Assembly (NCBI GenBank): GCA_963920635.1
Contig: OY987301.1
Span: 44,739,820 to 44,803,819 of the forward strand
Length of the DNA stretch: 64,000 bases
Source: Pseudeuparius sepicola
Lineage: Eukaryota; Arthropoda; Insecta; Coleoptera; Anthribidae
Direction of reading: 5' to 3'
Below are positions 47,775 to 59,177 of the stretch, piece after piece (position 1 is the first letter of the stretch; every line of letters begins with the position of its first letter). The notes beneath the pieces are model-generated. The model had not been told where the DNA came from. It searched no databases and saw only the letters and a program-made list of their open reading frames with translations. Both the position numbers and the translations under genes were made by a program.

Positions 47775-48260
47775 GTGGAACCACTAGTGTTTCACAAGAC
47801 TTGCAAATTTTTTGTTATTGTCTTGTTCTTGCTGCAAGAACAAGACAAGACTTTTAAATTTCTTGTCTTGCTTTACAAGACAAGACAAGAAATCATTCTT
47901 CAAGACTTGCAATTTTGCCAGAAATCTTGCTAAAAGCAAGAAATCTTGCAAAAATTACTAGGTATCTGTAATTATAATTTCTGTAAAACTTTAATAAGAG
48001 AAAGGATTAGGTAATGTAGGTGACCATAATATTGATTTTTTTTAAATGAGCATAAATATAAATTGTTATTTAAGAATAATCACAGTATTTTATCATATGC
48101 ATCAGTCATGCTAACAACAGTCTTGGTAGCAAGACTCTTGCTGCAATCTGCAATGATTGATGCGATGACGTCAGTTCAAAAAAATACAAGAACAAGAAGA
48201 TGCAAGAAGTCTTGCTTGCAACACAAGACAAGAATAGGCAGACCAAAAATCTTGTCTTTT
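47775..48260. repeat. CAAGACAAGA/TCTTG-rich low-complexity cluster
   Basis: Many direct and inverted copies of CAAGAC, TCTTGTCTTG and AATCTTGC-like words. The 145-codon plus frame at 48,063-48,500 begins inside this cluster and owes its openness to it; no domain was recognised. Confidence 0.6.
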
Positions 48261-48779
48261 GAAACACTAGGAACCACAGTGGAACGCAAAAAGGGAAATG
48301 GCCTGGCCGACCGACAGTGCGAACGGAGGGGCTCAAAGAAAATATCCGGCAAGTTATGGAAGATGTTCCTAAACCGTTTGTTTGTGCAAATTTTGCCGCA
48401 GCTAACTGGAGTATCGGTTGGAACCTGTAATAGTGTTTTAAAAAGATTTGCTCCTGCGGCTCTACAGCTTAACTTGTTAATTAAAAAAGTTTTTTTTTAA
48501 CAAATTAATATCGTTATCAAGTATTGATGGTGATTCCAAACAAACCCTGGAAATTTATAATTACTTGCTGAAAATTTAAATATTTGCAAGGCATTTGTAA
48601 TTAGTTCACTAGAAGGCTTCATTTAATGTATCCTTGTATTGAAGACATGTGACTTTTGTGCTACATGCTATGCCATTCAACGCCTTTTGAAAAGATTAGA
48701 ATTTTCGGCCTTCGCTTATACCCTACTTTCATCTATGATTAATGTGGACGAAAACCTAATGTAAACATAACAGTTTAGT

Positions 48780-49215
48780 GTGCACTGTTTCGGTGGTCCA
48801 AATACCAACACCTAATCTACTAGCAGCCACCGGCGAAATAGCTCGCCGCAATAATGGTCAAATTTTTTGTATGGCCGCATCCACACACATGCTGCTGCGA
48901 CGGGCCTTTGGGAAAAAACGAATTAATCTTAAATGGCCCTTACCTAATGCGTAATTATGCCGACTGCGGCCCAAAGTTTGGGCTAAACTGGACCAAACAA
49001 ATTAGTTTTATTTACAGTTAGCGGACAAATATTCCGGTAATTAGTTCTGGCGTAGTTTTCACTAAGGCGATATGAGCCGGCGGCCGTGACCTCGCTGACA
49101 GATTCTTGCGGGCCTTTGGGCAGATTATAAAGGGTATAACGGGAAAACGAGGATTATTGCTTTATGAGGCGAGAGAGGAGACGGAAATCTCTGGTCATCA
49201 GGCGGTGCCTTTTCA
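48780..49215. other. mixed GC block, candidate conserved non-coding element
   Basis: About 430 bp, the closest such block upstream of the EST1-family exons. It includes GGGCCTTTGGG twice (near 48,902 and 49,111), GATATGAGCCGGCGGCCGTG and an AT/GC-balanced remainder. No coding frame. A role in the neighbouring gene is inference only. Confidence 0.35.
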
Positions 49216-49654
49216 ATTGTATATGAAATCGCAGTAGCTCTTTTCTTTTTGTTTTTGTAACATTAATGTTATGGTGAAAGGAGTCATAAGGAAAAACCAC
49301 TTTCCATTCAAAAAATATGTAAGTAATAAGTTATGTATTAAAAGTTATTAGCTTAGTCCGTTTGAGACCTGCAAGTTCTTGCAGCCATTTGCAACAGTGC
49401 TCAAGTAGTGTAGGGTCCTTATATTAAACTTTTTTTGATGTAAACCCGTGATCTTTCTTCTTCACCAATAAGTTCAGCAGTGACATTTTCAATTTGTTCA
49501 ACATAAGTGGTAACGATATTCTCTATTATTACAGGCTTGTAAGTATTCTTAAAACTGTGGCAAACTAAAGAGGTTTAACAGAAAGAATGCGAATAACAAA
49601 TAAATTATGCCATGTTGGCAATACACACCGGCATTAATAAAAACAATAGATACG

Positions 49655-50125
49655 TACAGTGTGACCTACTTAAAACCGGAACACGTAACTTACTTTAATA
49701 CAAGTAATAGTGATATGAATATGAATAGGTATACTTAAATATAAAAAATCTAATGTAAAAATTATGAGGTATTATAAATAGTGGATTAGTAGAAAAGAAT
49801 TAAAATTTAATTTTTACTTTAGGTTTTTTTGTATTTAGGTGCCTATTAGTAATAAAGCAAGTTGGTTTCAATTGTTTTCAATCCCCATGCAACTTGATTT
49901 AAGCCAGTAGGCGGGTAAAATAGGTTAGTAAAATTGTGATTTTCATTGGTTTCTAGAATTTTTATTATTATTTATTATTAAGAAATGCCGAATCCAGTGG
50001 CGTAGTCAGAATTTAAAAAAATCGCTAATAATATTTATTTGGCCCCAAAAATTTGTCGTAGTAGGCCTTGGTTTTTTTGAAATAAATTGCGCCGTTTTGC
50101 CCTAAAGTGCAGTTTTCAAAATTGT
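49655..50125 (+). mobile_element. mariner-like element copy 1, right end missing
   Basis: Left end TACAGTGTGACCTACTTAAA matches, inverted, the right end of the copy at 54.4-54.8 kb. The interior shares CAATTGTTTTCAATCCCCAT, TCCAGTGGCGTAGTCAGAAT and GTCGTAGTAGGCCTTG with that copy. It ends about 300 bp before the EST1-family exon. Confidence 0.7.
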
Positions 50126-50426
50126 TCTAATACGAAATGCGAAATTTAGGGATATCTTTATTGCCCATTGTGTTTGTCGTACCTGTTTGTCATAGTCTGT
50201 AGCATACAAACTAAATTTGCACAGTGCATATCGAATCGGCGTAAAGTGCGGCTACTGTTGTATACTGTGGTAGTACTAGTATTTTCAAATCGAATCTACA
50301 GTTTTAGTGGGAGATTTGTTTTATACAGGAAAAAGTGGTATTCTTTCAAAAATTCAAAATAAAGTCAAAATTTATCGATTGCTCACTTTTGCAATTTATT
50401 TATAATAATTATTTTCCTTGCTTCAG

Positions 50427-50691
50427 ATCCCAACCTTCAATCGGGAACGAGCTACCGTTCGGAGCTCCAAGAACGCGCCTTAGTCGTATCACTGCAAATG
50501 TTCAACTTGATCCTGGAAAGGTGTGTCGATCTGCTGGACGAGCACATCGCCGCCAACAAAGATAAGACAATCGATATCTTGCCACCCGACGTCAATGTAC
50601 TGCTGCCTGCCGTGAAAATCTGGTGCGACTGGATGCTGTGCCACATGTCGGTGTGGAACCCACCACCGTCTACGCAGGACTTCCGAGTTGG
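50427..50691 (+). CDS. EST1-family NMD factor, internal exon 1 (SMG6/EST1A favoured)
   Basis: An exon of 265 bp between a strong acceptor (TTTTCCTTGCTTCAG) and a strong donor (GGGTGAGT). Reading from the second base of a split codon it encodes PNLQSGTSYRSELQERALVV, then MFNLILERCVDLLDEHIA, then LLPAVKIWCDWMLCHMSVWN and PPPSTQDFRVG. The helical region with the LLPAVKIWCDWM...WNPPP block is that of the EST1 DNA/RNA-binding region of the SMG5/SMG6/SMG7 family, which acts in nonsense-mediated mRNA decay. SMG6 is favoured but paralogues cannot be excluded. Codon use is clearly GC-richer than the surroundings. The upstream exon must end with one base of a split codon and was not found. Confidence 0.85.
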
Positions 50692-50847
50692 GTGAGTCTT
50701 TCGAATATTAACTTAAAAAAATAATAATTCAGATCGTCTAAAGCAGTCTTTGTTTTGATTACTTGTCTCACGAAGATAGTAGGCAATGATGTGGAATGGT
50801 GGTCTCCACAATCTTGTGTTTTTTACATCCATCTTTTTCTGTTACAG

Positions 50848-50948
50848 AACACCTGGGGATGCTTGGAGTAGGCTAGCCCATCTAATGAACCTACTAGAAA
50901 AAATAGACCAGACCGCTGCAGAGTCATTCACAAAAGAGGCTAAGGAGG
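50848..50948 (+). CDS. EST1-family NMD factor, internal exon 2
   Basis: A 101-bp exon after a 156-bp intron (50,692-50,847), with acceptor TTTTTCTGTTACAG and donor GGGTGAGT. The phase continues from the preceding exon (GG + A = Gly) and gives TPGDAWSRLAHLMNLLEKI and DQTAAESFTKEAKEG, a helical continuation of the EST1-type region. The next exon must begin with two bases of a split codon; none was recognised to the window end, so the following intron may exceed 13 kb. The PIN nuclease domain expected at the SMG6 C-terminus is not in the window. Confidence 0.83.
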
Positions 50949-51150
50949 GTGAGTTCAAAAGCAATGAATAATTTTTAACTGCTTATTATTTGTTTATTAA
51001 CTCAAAAACAATCAAATTGTTAATAAACTGATTTTGAATAACGCTACCACGCTCTGAAGTAAAATGTGACTAATAATCTTAAAAATAATTAGTTACTAAA
51101 AATGATAAGCATTGAGGAAATATAAGAAGCAGAAAGTGGGGGTAAAATAA

Positions 51151-52575
51151 TACAGTGTGACCAGTGTGTCCCCAGATGGGGTACCGCAATCTTGTAAAGT
51201 TTCTTATATTTGATTCTTCGAGAAAAAGTAATTCTTGATAAAAAGTTTTGCTTGTCCTGGGAAGCCATCAGATGTTGCTAGGACGTCGCTGCAATATACC
51301 GGGCGCCTAAAAATTAGGAAACGTAGAATGGCTTCCACAGCAGAGTGATCTTGTTTCCAAAATTGTGAAGACATTGTTAAAAGTAAGTTGTTTAGAATAA
51401 AAAGTTATGGCAGAATACCAGATTTCATGATGTTTTCAGTTTTTTTTATAACGATATTGCCGTTTAGAGATTTTTTGAACGTTTTGTAGAAATAAGTACC
51501 AATTTGTCAAGAGAGCCATGAGGTGGCTGTAAACAGCGTAGACGTCAATTGAACGTCAAATTTTCTCTATTTTAAATGTTAAATCGGTATCTTTTTTTGT
51601 AATTGAAGAAATGTTAACCCTTCAACAACGCGTTTATCTAGTGAAATGTTATGGCATCGGAAATGTCAGTTATCAACATGCCATTGAGCTGTTTAAATTT
51701 AAAAAGGTTAAGGCATGGTGTGGTGTAATGTTTAATATAATAATTGGCCCTTATTTTTTGGAAGGAAATCTGAACCGACAATCATACCTAGTAATTTTGG
51801 ATTTCGTTTATATCGAATTAGAAGATGAAAATGTAGAGGATAGAACAAATTTATTGTTTCAACAAGACAGATGTCCATCGCATTGAACAATTGAAGCGAG
51901 ACATTGGCTGAATACCCGTTTCCCTAACAGATGGATTGGACGATATGGATGTGTATGAAGAATTCAGGAAAAGGCTTGAACAATGTATAGATGTTGGAGG
52001 CTTTCATGTGCATAATATTGTTGTTTCTTTGTAAACAAATCATCTTTGTTATTAAGTTCCATTACTTTATTTAGAATTTTTTTAATGACGACCCTGACTT
52101 ATTAAAAAAGAATATTGTAGAAAATATTGCTACAATTAAGGCTGAAATGATCGCCAATGTGTATGAAGAAACCCAGGAAAAGGCTTGAACAATGTGTAGA
52201 TGTTGGAGGCGGCTTTCATGTACAATAATATTGTTGTGTCTTTGTAAACAAATCTTTGTTATTAAGTACCTGTTCCATTACATTATTTAGAATGACTACA
52301 TTTTCATAAATAATTAAAGTTGGACAATTTGCATGAAATCTGGTATTCTGTCATAACTTTTTATTCTAAACAACTTACTTTTCACAATGTCTTTCACAAT
52401 TTTGGAAAAAAAGGACACTTTGCTGTGGAAACATTTCTCGTTTCCTAATTTTCAACGACGTTCTAGCAACATCTGAGGGCTTCCCATGACAAGCAAAACT
52501 TTTTATCAAGGTCTCGAAAAATCAAATATAAGAAACTTTACAAGAGTGCGGTACCCCATCTGGGGACACACTGTA
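51151..52575 (+). mobile_element. Tc1/mariner element, internally deleted, long TIRs
   Basis: TACAGTGTGACCAGTGTGTC and, inverted, GGGGACACACTGTA close the element. The TIRs extend about 250-280 bp inward with scattered differences (for example GTTGTTTAGAATAAAAAGTT and its mirror). The left end has a 9-bp duplication relative to the right. It encloses a damaged transposase. A block of about 110 bp around AGGAAAAGGCTTGAACAATG occurs twice (about 51,945 and 52,150). Confidence 0.88.
51611..51886 (+). pseudogene. deleted Tc1/mariner transposase
   Basis: The 91-codon frame starts MLTLQQRVYLVKCYGIGN, a DUF4817-type N-terminus like that of the 16-17 kb element family, then jumps straight to VKAWCGVMFNIIIGPYF and LFQQDRCPSH, which belong to the catalytic domain around its second Asp. 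The first catalytic Asp and the linker are deleted. The third acid region is not recognisable further down. It cannot make an active enzyme. Confidence 0.85.
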
Positions 52576-52682
52576 TATTGCATATTGTGTGGAATTTGAA
52601 CCAACGACATCGACGGCTAACGGGTTGTGGACAAACGCTATATACTGACGGTATATGATAATATAACGGTATATAATAATAT

Positions 52683-52828
52683 ATAAAGACTGCTCACGGC
52701 TGTCACATCGTCACGTCTGGCACTTTTGGCTCACCATGCACTTTCCGGAGACAAAATACAATGGAAAATACATTGTTAGCCATCAGCGCCATCTACTTTC
52801 TAGGACATCAAGCTATCGCCGCGACAAG
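52683..52828 (+). mobile_element. MITE family copy C, ends damaged
   Basis: AAAGACTGCTCACGGCTGTC to GCTATCGCCGCGACAAG, same orientation as copy A, with the outer TIR bases lost or altered. Confidence 0.75.
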
Positions 52829-52829
52829 C

Positions 52830-53530
52830 TGTCGATTGTTTCCTATACGTCACTCTTATTTGACAGTGAACATACTGACACTGTTAATTTTTCTTTCGTA
52901 TAATTCGTGTAGGTACCCGAGGGTATACCATACCAGTTTGAGGTACAACACTTCGTTATATATTGCTACCAGACGGAAATAACTATTTTGTCTCGATGAT
53001 TGCCGCGTGGACATCCTGTATCAACTCTAAGCAACATTCCTTTATAAAATATCGACTTACAAAACAGTTATCGAAGCGGCAGTCATGACAAGTATTCGAA
53101 AGAAGAACCCAAAATTCCATGACCTGATTAGCCTCGAAATTCCCAGAAGGATGGCTGGCAAAAACCTTCGTCAAGGCCGCCTAACGTTTCAGTATTGGCC
53201 AGTAAATTGAACAAATTACACACATGGCTGCACACCCCGGTCTCATCTATTGCAAAAGAAAAATGCCCCAGCAAAATTGAATTAGAGCATACTACCAGTT
53301 TTTTTTTTTCATATTGATACCCAGCACGCCATATATTGTCACCAGAGAGCTTCAAAATATATAGCCTTAAGTCCACTTGCTAGTTCTTGGTGTTGCCAAA
53401 ATAAAAACAAGCTACCTACAAATATAAAACTATAAACTTCTCGTGAAAGAAATGAAACTGTAGACACTGACAGCAATTGTGGTTTAAGTTTGCAGTGCTT
53501 AAATTCCACCTTAAAAAGAATATTTCCAGA
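52830..53530. other. no recognised gene
   Basis: Overlapping minus frames at 52,983-53,692 have no domain signature. Sequence is unclassified. Confidence 0.35.
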
Positions 53531-53539
53531 AAATGGTGG

Positions 53540-53690
53540 GTCTCGCCAGCTCGGTCGTGAACAGACGGCATAAAATCGAGTTATTACGGTGTTAATTGAC
53601 TTGCGCTGCCTTCGTCGGGAGGTAATTTTGTTCGCGGGTGCACATACTGCACAATCGACCATCGAAGAAACTAGACGACCACAAGCACAC
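53540..53690. other. GC-rich conserved-looking element, copy 1 of second pair
   Basis: ACAGACGGCATAAAATCGAG, GACTTGCGCTGCCTTCGTCG and GGAGGTAATTTT occur in the same order as at 57,778-57,850. No domain in the minus frame that covers it. Confidence 0.6.
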
Positions 53691-53894
53691 ATAATATGTA
53701 CAGGTTCTAGACTCGAATATGAAAACAGTTATAATTTTATCTTTCTCCTGTTTTTTTTTTGAGCAAGCAAAAACGATTCATATTTGAAACCATATGGCTG
53801 CGTTTTAGGTGTCACAGTGAATGCAGTGACAATAATTATTGTGAATTCATTTTTTTGTTTCGTTACTGAAACTATTGTGGCAACGGGCGGAATA

Positions 53895-53909
53895 GGGGGG
53901 GGGGGGGGG
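53895..53909 (+). repeat. run of 15 G
   Basis: An uninterrupted homopolymer, possibly length-variable or a base-calling artefact. A shorter run of 11 G lies at 57,195-57,205. Confidence 0.9.
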
Positions 53910-54371
53910 CAAATTGTAAAGAAATAAAATAGTTCCGAATATCTCCGGCAAAAAATCCATAGATAAAATAAATACTACCAAAAGTGTTTTCCACAATATT
54001 TTTTTTAATGACGAACAACTGACTTTAATACAATTGGAAATATTGATCATTATGACAACAGGCAAATCGGTACTTACTCTCGTTGATACAACATATGGCG
54101 GGATATTTAAATTTTGTTATAGCTTTTTTGCTCAATAAAAAAATGTATGGACGTGAACGAAAAATCGGGCTCTAAACATTGACAGGCTCGCGGTAAAGGT
54201 CTGCCTCGAGGTTATTAAGAAGATGAGGTTGGGGCATTGCTGCCATATTGAAGTGGTACCCTCACCACTTTGCACTTCATGTAATATATTCCAAAAAGGG
54301 CCGTACCAAAGGTATTGTACTATTTTAAAATCGAAATTATAGAAAATGGAACATATTATTGGGTTACTACT

Positions 54372-54756
54372 TTCATGTAATCACACAAGCAAGTTACAGT
54401 TTCAATTGTTTTCAATACCCATGCAACTTTAGTTTAGCGAGTAGGCAGGTAAAATAGGTACCTAGTTAAATCGCGATTTTCATTGGTCTCTAGAATTTTT
54501 ATTGTTCGATATTTTTATCCGAATTTAAAAGATGCCCGATCCAGTGGCTTAGTCAGAATTTTTATAAATTGATTTCTCTAATTTTGGCGCCAAAAATATG
54601 TCGTAGTAGGCCTTGTTTTTTTTTAAACAAAATGTGCCGTTTTGCCCTAAAGTACAGTTTTTGATGCCCTATCGTTAAAAAAAAGCCAATTCGAATTGGA
54701 CGACAATAATTACAAATTTGATGAGGGTGTTCCGGTTTTAACTGGGTCACACTGTA
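54372..54756 (+). mobile_element. mariner-like element copy 2, left end missing
   Basis: The right end GTTCCGGTTTTAACTGGGTC then ACACTGTA mirrors the left end of the 49.7-kb copy. Interior blocks are shared with that copy at roughly 80-85 percent. Confidence 0.7.
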
Positions 54757-55884
54757 TATATTGTATGTATATCATCGAAATCAATAATATTCAATAATAT
54801 ACATGGTGTTCCATTTAAAAAACACGAGTTGGACTGTATTTTCGAAACACCCTATATACTTAATTTTCCGACAACCGATCTGAAATCGCAAGAAAATTCC
54901 CTAGTACTATTTCCGCTTTTTTTAGGGTAAAAATAAAAAAGTTAACAGATGGTGAAGGGAATCCTTAGCGAATACCACGTATGAAGACCCCCTCCTACCG
55001 AAGCAGCAAACTCCGTAGTCATTTACATATTATGTAACCCAATCGAATACTTCACCGGCTGTACCAAGTGAACGATTAAATAATAACCTTTGGAATGTCA
55101 AATACAGATTTTTTGCAACAGCACAACAGTAAGCAGGAGGTATCCAGGATAATAATATTATTATTTAAATTTCTGTACCCGTACTTTATTCAGATTTTGA
55201 AACGAAATACACATTAAATTTTAGCGGTTTTTAACTCATTTTCGCTATTTGAATTGCGGATAAACAACGGAAGAGTACACCGCATTTAGCTAACATTTTT
55301 AGGAAACCAGTTCGTTTAGCTTTTGTACGAAAACGGAAATACACACTGAACTTAAACATTTCATTTTCATATTTTGTAACAGATTTTAATTTAACCTGGC
55401 GTAGCTACCATACCGCGAAACTCCGCGGTCACGAGGGGAACCCTGCCGTCAAGAAGGCCCGTAGAGCCGGGCCCCTTGAACCCTCGACGGCCTCCCCTCG
55501 ATCTTGACCGGGCGTATACTCCGCGTTCTGTTCTGTTTTGATATTATATTTTTGACCCTTCCTGTAACTGTTGCTTCTTCAGAACGGTCGGTCTCTAAAT
55601 TAAAAATCAATAAAAAACTATTTGAGAAATTGTTGTTCCCAAGACAGAATAAGTAATTTAACATTAATTTCTATAGAAGCTGAAGAAGCTGCAGCAATGG
55701 ATAAAAGCAGACTAATTAAAGTTCATCGAGGTCTCCTGCACTAAAGACTATGATATTATCTAGGTATATTAAGCACTCTTTGTACGTTAGGGTGGCAATT
55801 TCATTGTGCATCAATCGCCTAAATTTTTTTTGTTTGAAAGGCCTTCGAAAGCTGCTATTTTTGATGTTTCTATCATTGTCTAGA
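54757..55884. other. no recognised gene; GC-rich patch 55,395-55,525
   Basis: The patch contains CCGCGAAACTCCGCGG (palindromic) and GAGCCGGGCCCCTTGAACCC. A small mariner-like fragment (ACATGGTGTTCCATTT to AACACCCTATATA) lies at about 54,800-54,860. No coding support. Confidence 0.35.
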
Positions 55885-57016
55885 TGCAAATTCAGGCCTG
55901 GTTACGATTTTTTTATACCGCCGATTTTCTCGAAAATCTTTTAGCGGTTTTTTTTTATTTAAAATCGGAGACTACTGGGTTAATCATAACACCACAAAAC
56001 CCCTATATACCAAATTTGAACAAAAGATATACAGGGAGTTCCATTCTGCAGGGTGTCAAAGTTGAACAAAATAGGAATTTTAAAGGCATCTGGCGAGTCA
56101 AGTGTGATATGATATTCCTTCAAAACAGTTGAATAGTCAACAGGACCATTCAAAATGTTGGAGTGCAAAGATTTAATACAAATTTATACAGGATATTTTT
56201 GTCTGGGCCAAACAAAATACTAAAATTTTAAAAAACTTTACAAGGATCAAGAATGATCTGGAATCATTGAAAAAATATTAATAAACACAAAAGCGTTGAC
56301 TGATACATTATTAAAGACTGCTCACGGCTGACACATTTTTGGCTCATCATGCGCTTTCCGGAGATAAAATAAAATGCAGAATACATTGTTAGCCATCAGA
56401 GCCACCTGTTTTCCAGGACATAAAACTATAGCCGTGAGAAATATTTATAAATCTTCAGTCAACTGAACAAAATGTCATCCAACAAATAAAAACAATTTAA
56501 ATTATTCGACCTTTCTCAACAAAGTCGGTGTCTAAGACGATACATTTTCTGTGCGTTTGCTATTGTGGCACACCAGCCACCTTAACCGACATGGACTTAC
56601 CGACAGGCAGGCTTCTGAGTTTTTTTTGACTTAGTTCGTTTATAATGTCTGGGGCAGTTTTGATTACTCGATTTTTGACCCATATAAAGTTCCAAAAATT
56701 CAGTACTTTTAGATGGCATCGATAATAACACCCTGTATATTTTGCACTCCAACACTTTGAGTGGTCCTGTTGACCATTTGACTGTTTTGAGGGAATTCCA
56801 TGGCACACTTGACTTGACAGATGCCCTAAAATTCTTATTTTTCCTAATATTTGACACCATTTAGAATGGAACTCCCTGTATATTTTTTGTTCAAATTTGG
56901 TATATGGGGGTTTTGGGGTGTTTTAATTAACGCTGTGTGATCAGATTTTAAATAAACAAATCGCTAAATGGTTTTCCTGAAAATCGGGGATATAAAAAAA
57001 TCGGTAGAGTTCAGGC
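55885..57016. mobile_element. large foldback element with nested MITE
   Basis: The arms (about 55,885-56,180 and 56,720-57,016) pair through TACAGGGAGTTCCATTCT, CCAAATTTGAACAAAA and TTGGAGTGCAAA. The pairing extends beyond the TACAGGGAG word on both sides. A MITE copy sits near the centre. Confidence 0.85.
56292..56463 (+). mobile_element. MITE family copy D
   Basis: AGCGTTGACTGATACATTAT to ATCTTCAGTCAAC, same orientation as copy A, diverged. Confidence 0.82.
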
Positions 57017-57326
57017 GATTATCTTCAAAATTGAAGATTTTACCTATTTGTACAGTTTTAAAGTTGAACACTCTGTATATTTGTCTTAAAAACTTTTTTG
57101 TTTTTATTTACAGAGAAATAAAAGTTTGTGATAGTTTCACCTTCATGTATGTTCTTTATTTTCCAATTTGAGGGCGCCCAAATTTAATTTTGGCGGGGGG
57201 GGGGGCACAATTTGAAGCTACGCCACTGCCGTTTATTCACCTCGAGGATGACCACTGACAGCTATCTGAAAGTGGCAATCACAGAACAGAACAGGAGGTT
57301 AGGTTAGGTTACTGACAGCCATATAC

Positions 57327-57450
57327 CGTTGACTGGCGTATTTATAAAGACTTCTCACGGCTATAGCTTTATGTCCTGGAAAACCGATGGCTCTGATAGC
57401 TAACAATGTATTCTGCATTGTATTTTATCTCCAGAATGGTGAGCCAAAAG
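57327..57450 (-). mobile_element. MITE family copy E, truncated
   Basis: Starts CGTTGACTGGCGTATTTATA and follows the copy B orientation, ending around GGTGAGCCAAAAGG without the far TIR. Confidence 0.78.
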
Positions 57451-57639
57451 GTTTGTAGTCTCGTTTTAAATCACTTTATCGATTATGCTATGTTGTTTAT
57501 CTACTAGGTGCCCTGCATCGCTGACAAGTTCTGAGGTCACATGCCGCCACTGCCTGTCAGTCTCAACAGCGGAAGAGAGTTATTCAGTCATGTCCTATAG
57601 GGCCCAAAAAAGAAATAATAGGCCGTTTCCCCATTATCT

Positions 57640-57965
57640 AAACAAAAACTTGGCAACTCGAATCGCTTTGAAATTTCAATCGAGCCTGCTAACTCCAGAC
57701 GAGGCAAGACCGAACCGAGACGGCGGGGCGGGCAGAACAGCGCAGCGTTTTTGCGCGCGCGACAATTACGGGCAGCGCGCGCCGCGGACAGACAGCGCAA
57801 AATCGAGTTAAACAATAATGACTTGCGCAGCCTTCGGCGGGATGCAATTTAGCTGCCGGGGCGGCCGAGACGGCCGCAAAAAACTCATATCGCAAATGCG
57901 CGCGCCCAACCGCAAGCCTCTATAGGGCCCATCCGGAGGTGGCCTGACGGCCAGGCGGCGCATAC
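57640..57965. other. GC-rich island, copy 2 of second pair
   Basis: The most GC-rich block of the window, with GCGCGCGCCGCGGACAGACA and GCCGGGGCGGCCGAGACGGC. Bases 57,778-57,850 match 53,560-53,640. Many overlapping frames on both strands have arginine/alanine-rich by-product translations and no domain. Confidence 0.5.
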
Positions 57966-59177
57966 TTAAAACATACATAATACCGCTCATGGCCCCATCG
58001 CACACAATAAATTCTGCGCTTGAGAATAAAAAGAAATATAACTTGCTTATGTATGTCAGCCATTTGCATGGAATGTACATAGCGTGCCGTGGCCGACGCT
58101 TCGTTTGGCGGGATTTAACAATAAATGGGTATATTATACAATATATAGATTTGATATTTTGTGGCTGTGATGAATTTTTCTATATATTTATTCTCAAATC
58201 ACGCTCTGTTGAGCTCAAGCTTACAAGCCCTGTGCAAATATGTGGCAACGCCGCAGCGGGATTGTTCAACGGGTCTATGCAGTATAGAGCAGTCTGCACT
58301 TTGGCTTAATTTATCTTTTCTAATAAATGTTCAACCCTCTTTTTAATTATAAGTAAATACATTTGTGAATTTTGTTTCGATAATAATTGGGTGCCTAAGT
58401 AAGTATGTACCAGTGGCGCACCCAGGACTTATTTATGGGAGGGGCACAGTACGGTTACAAAGATAAAGGAGGGGGCGGAACCGGGCTGAGAAAGAAAAAA
58501 ATACATTTTTATTTAGCCACATAATATACCGCGGGTGCCCTTCTGTTGGGGTGGGGGCAGGGCCGAAGCTAGGGGGGCTGGGCGGGCAGTGCCCGCGTCA
58601 GAATTTGTTTTGCCCACTCTCGAAATATCCTCCAAACATAAAAAAATAAGAGAGTGTACGGATAAAAAATAAAATATATTTTCGAATTCTTGAAAATAAA
58701 TGCACCCGCCTAATAATTTTTTATTTGTAACGGAGGTTTGTTTTTAATTTGTGATTATTTTATAACTTATGCTAATGCGATATCTATAGTGGCAAAAAAA
58801 TTTGAATTTTTTGTATTACTCCTATTTCTATTTTATTTCCTATTATTTTTCAATAATAAATTATATTTTCAGTTGAACACTATATCACTTCCATAACTCA
58901 AGAAGGGCAGGTTTCATGTTTCAATACAGTTCAAATGTGAGGGTTTGTTGCACGGTTTGACCATTGTATAGTCTAAGGTTTGACTAGAGGCCCTGTATGA
59001 CACGAAAAGTGACAGTTATTCGTTTTAACAGAGGTTGGACAACAGATTTTGGCAGATCTAGTAACATTGTTTTTATTATATTCTTATCTTGGCGGGTGCC
59101 AGTTTGTCAACAAAACTGTCGACAAATTATTGAGCGTGCTCGTTTTCTTTTGCAAAAAGGAATGTTAACAGTTAAAA
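57966..59177. other. no recognised gene; repeat debris at 58,405-58,640
   Basis: CCAGTGGCGCACCCAGGACT followed by G-rich low-complexity DNA resembles edges of common insect repeats. Nothing else is supported. Confidence 0.35.

Noticed and set aside
48063..48500. 145-codon plus frame
   Set aside because: Begins in a low-complexity CAAGAC-rich cluster that keeps frames open; no family signature in the remainder.
52983..53692. Overlapping minus frames suggesting a spliced gene
   Set aside because: No conserved motif, and no pair of convincing splice sites joins them in a sensible way.
57485..58080. Several overlapping frames on both strands
   Set aside because: By-products of very GC-rich DNA with few stop codons; translations are arginine/alanine-rich without domains.
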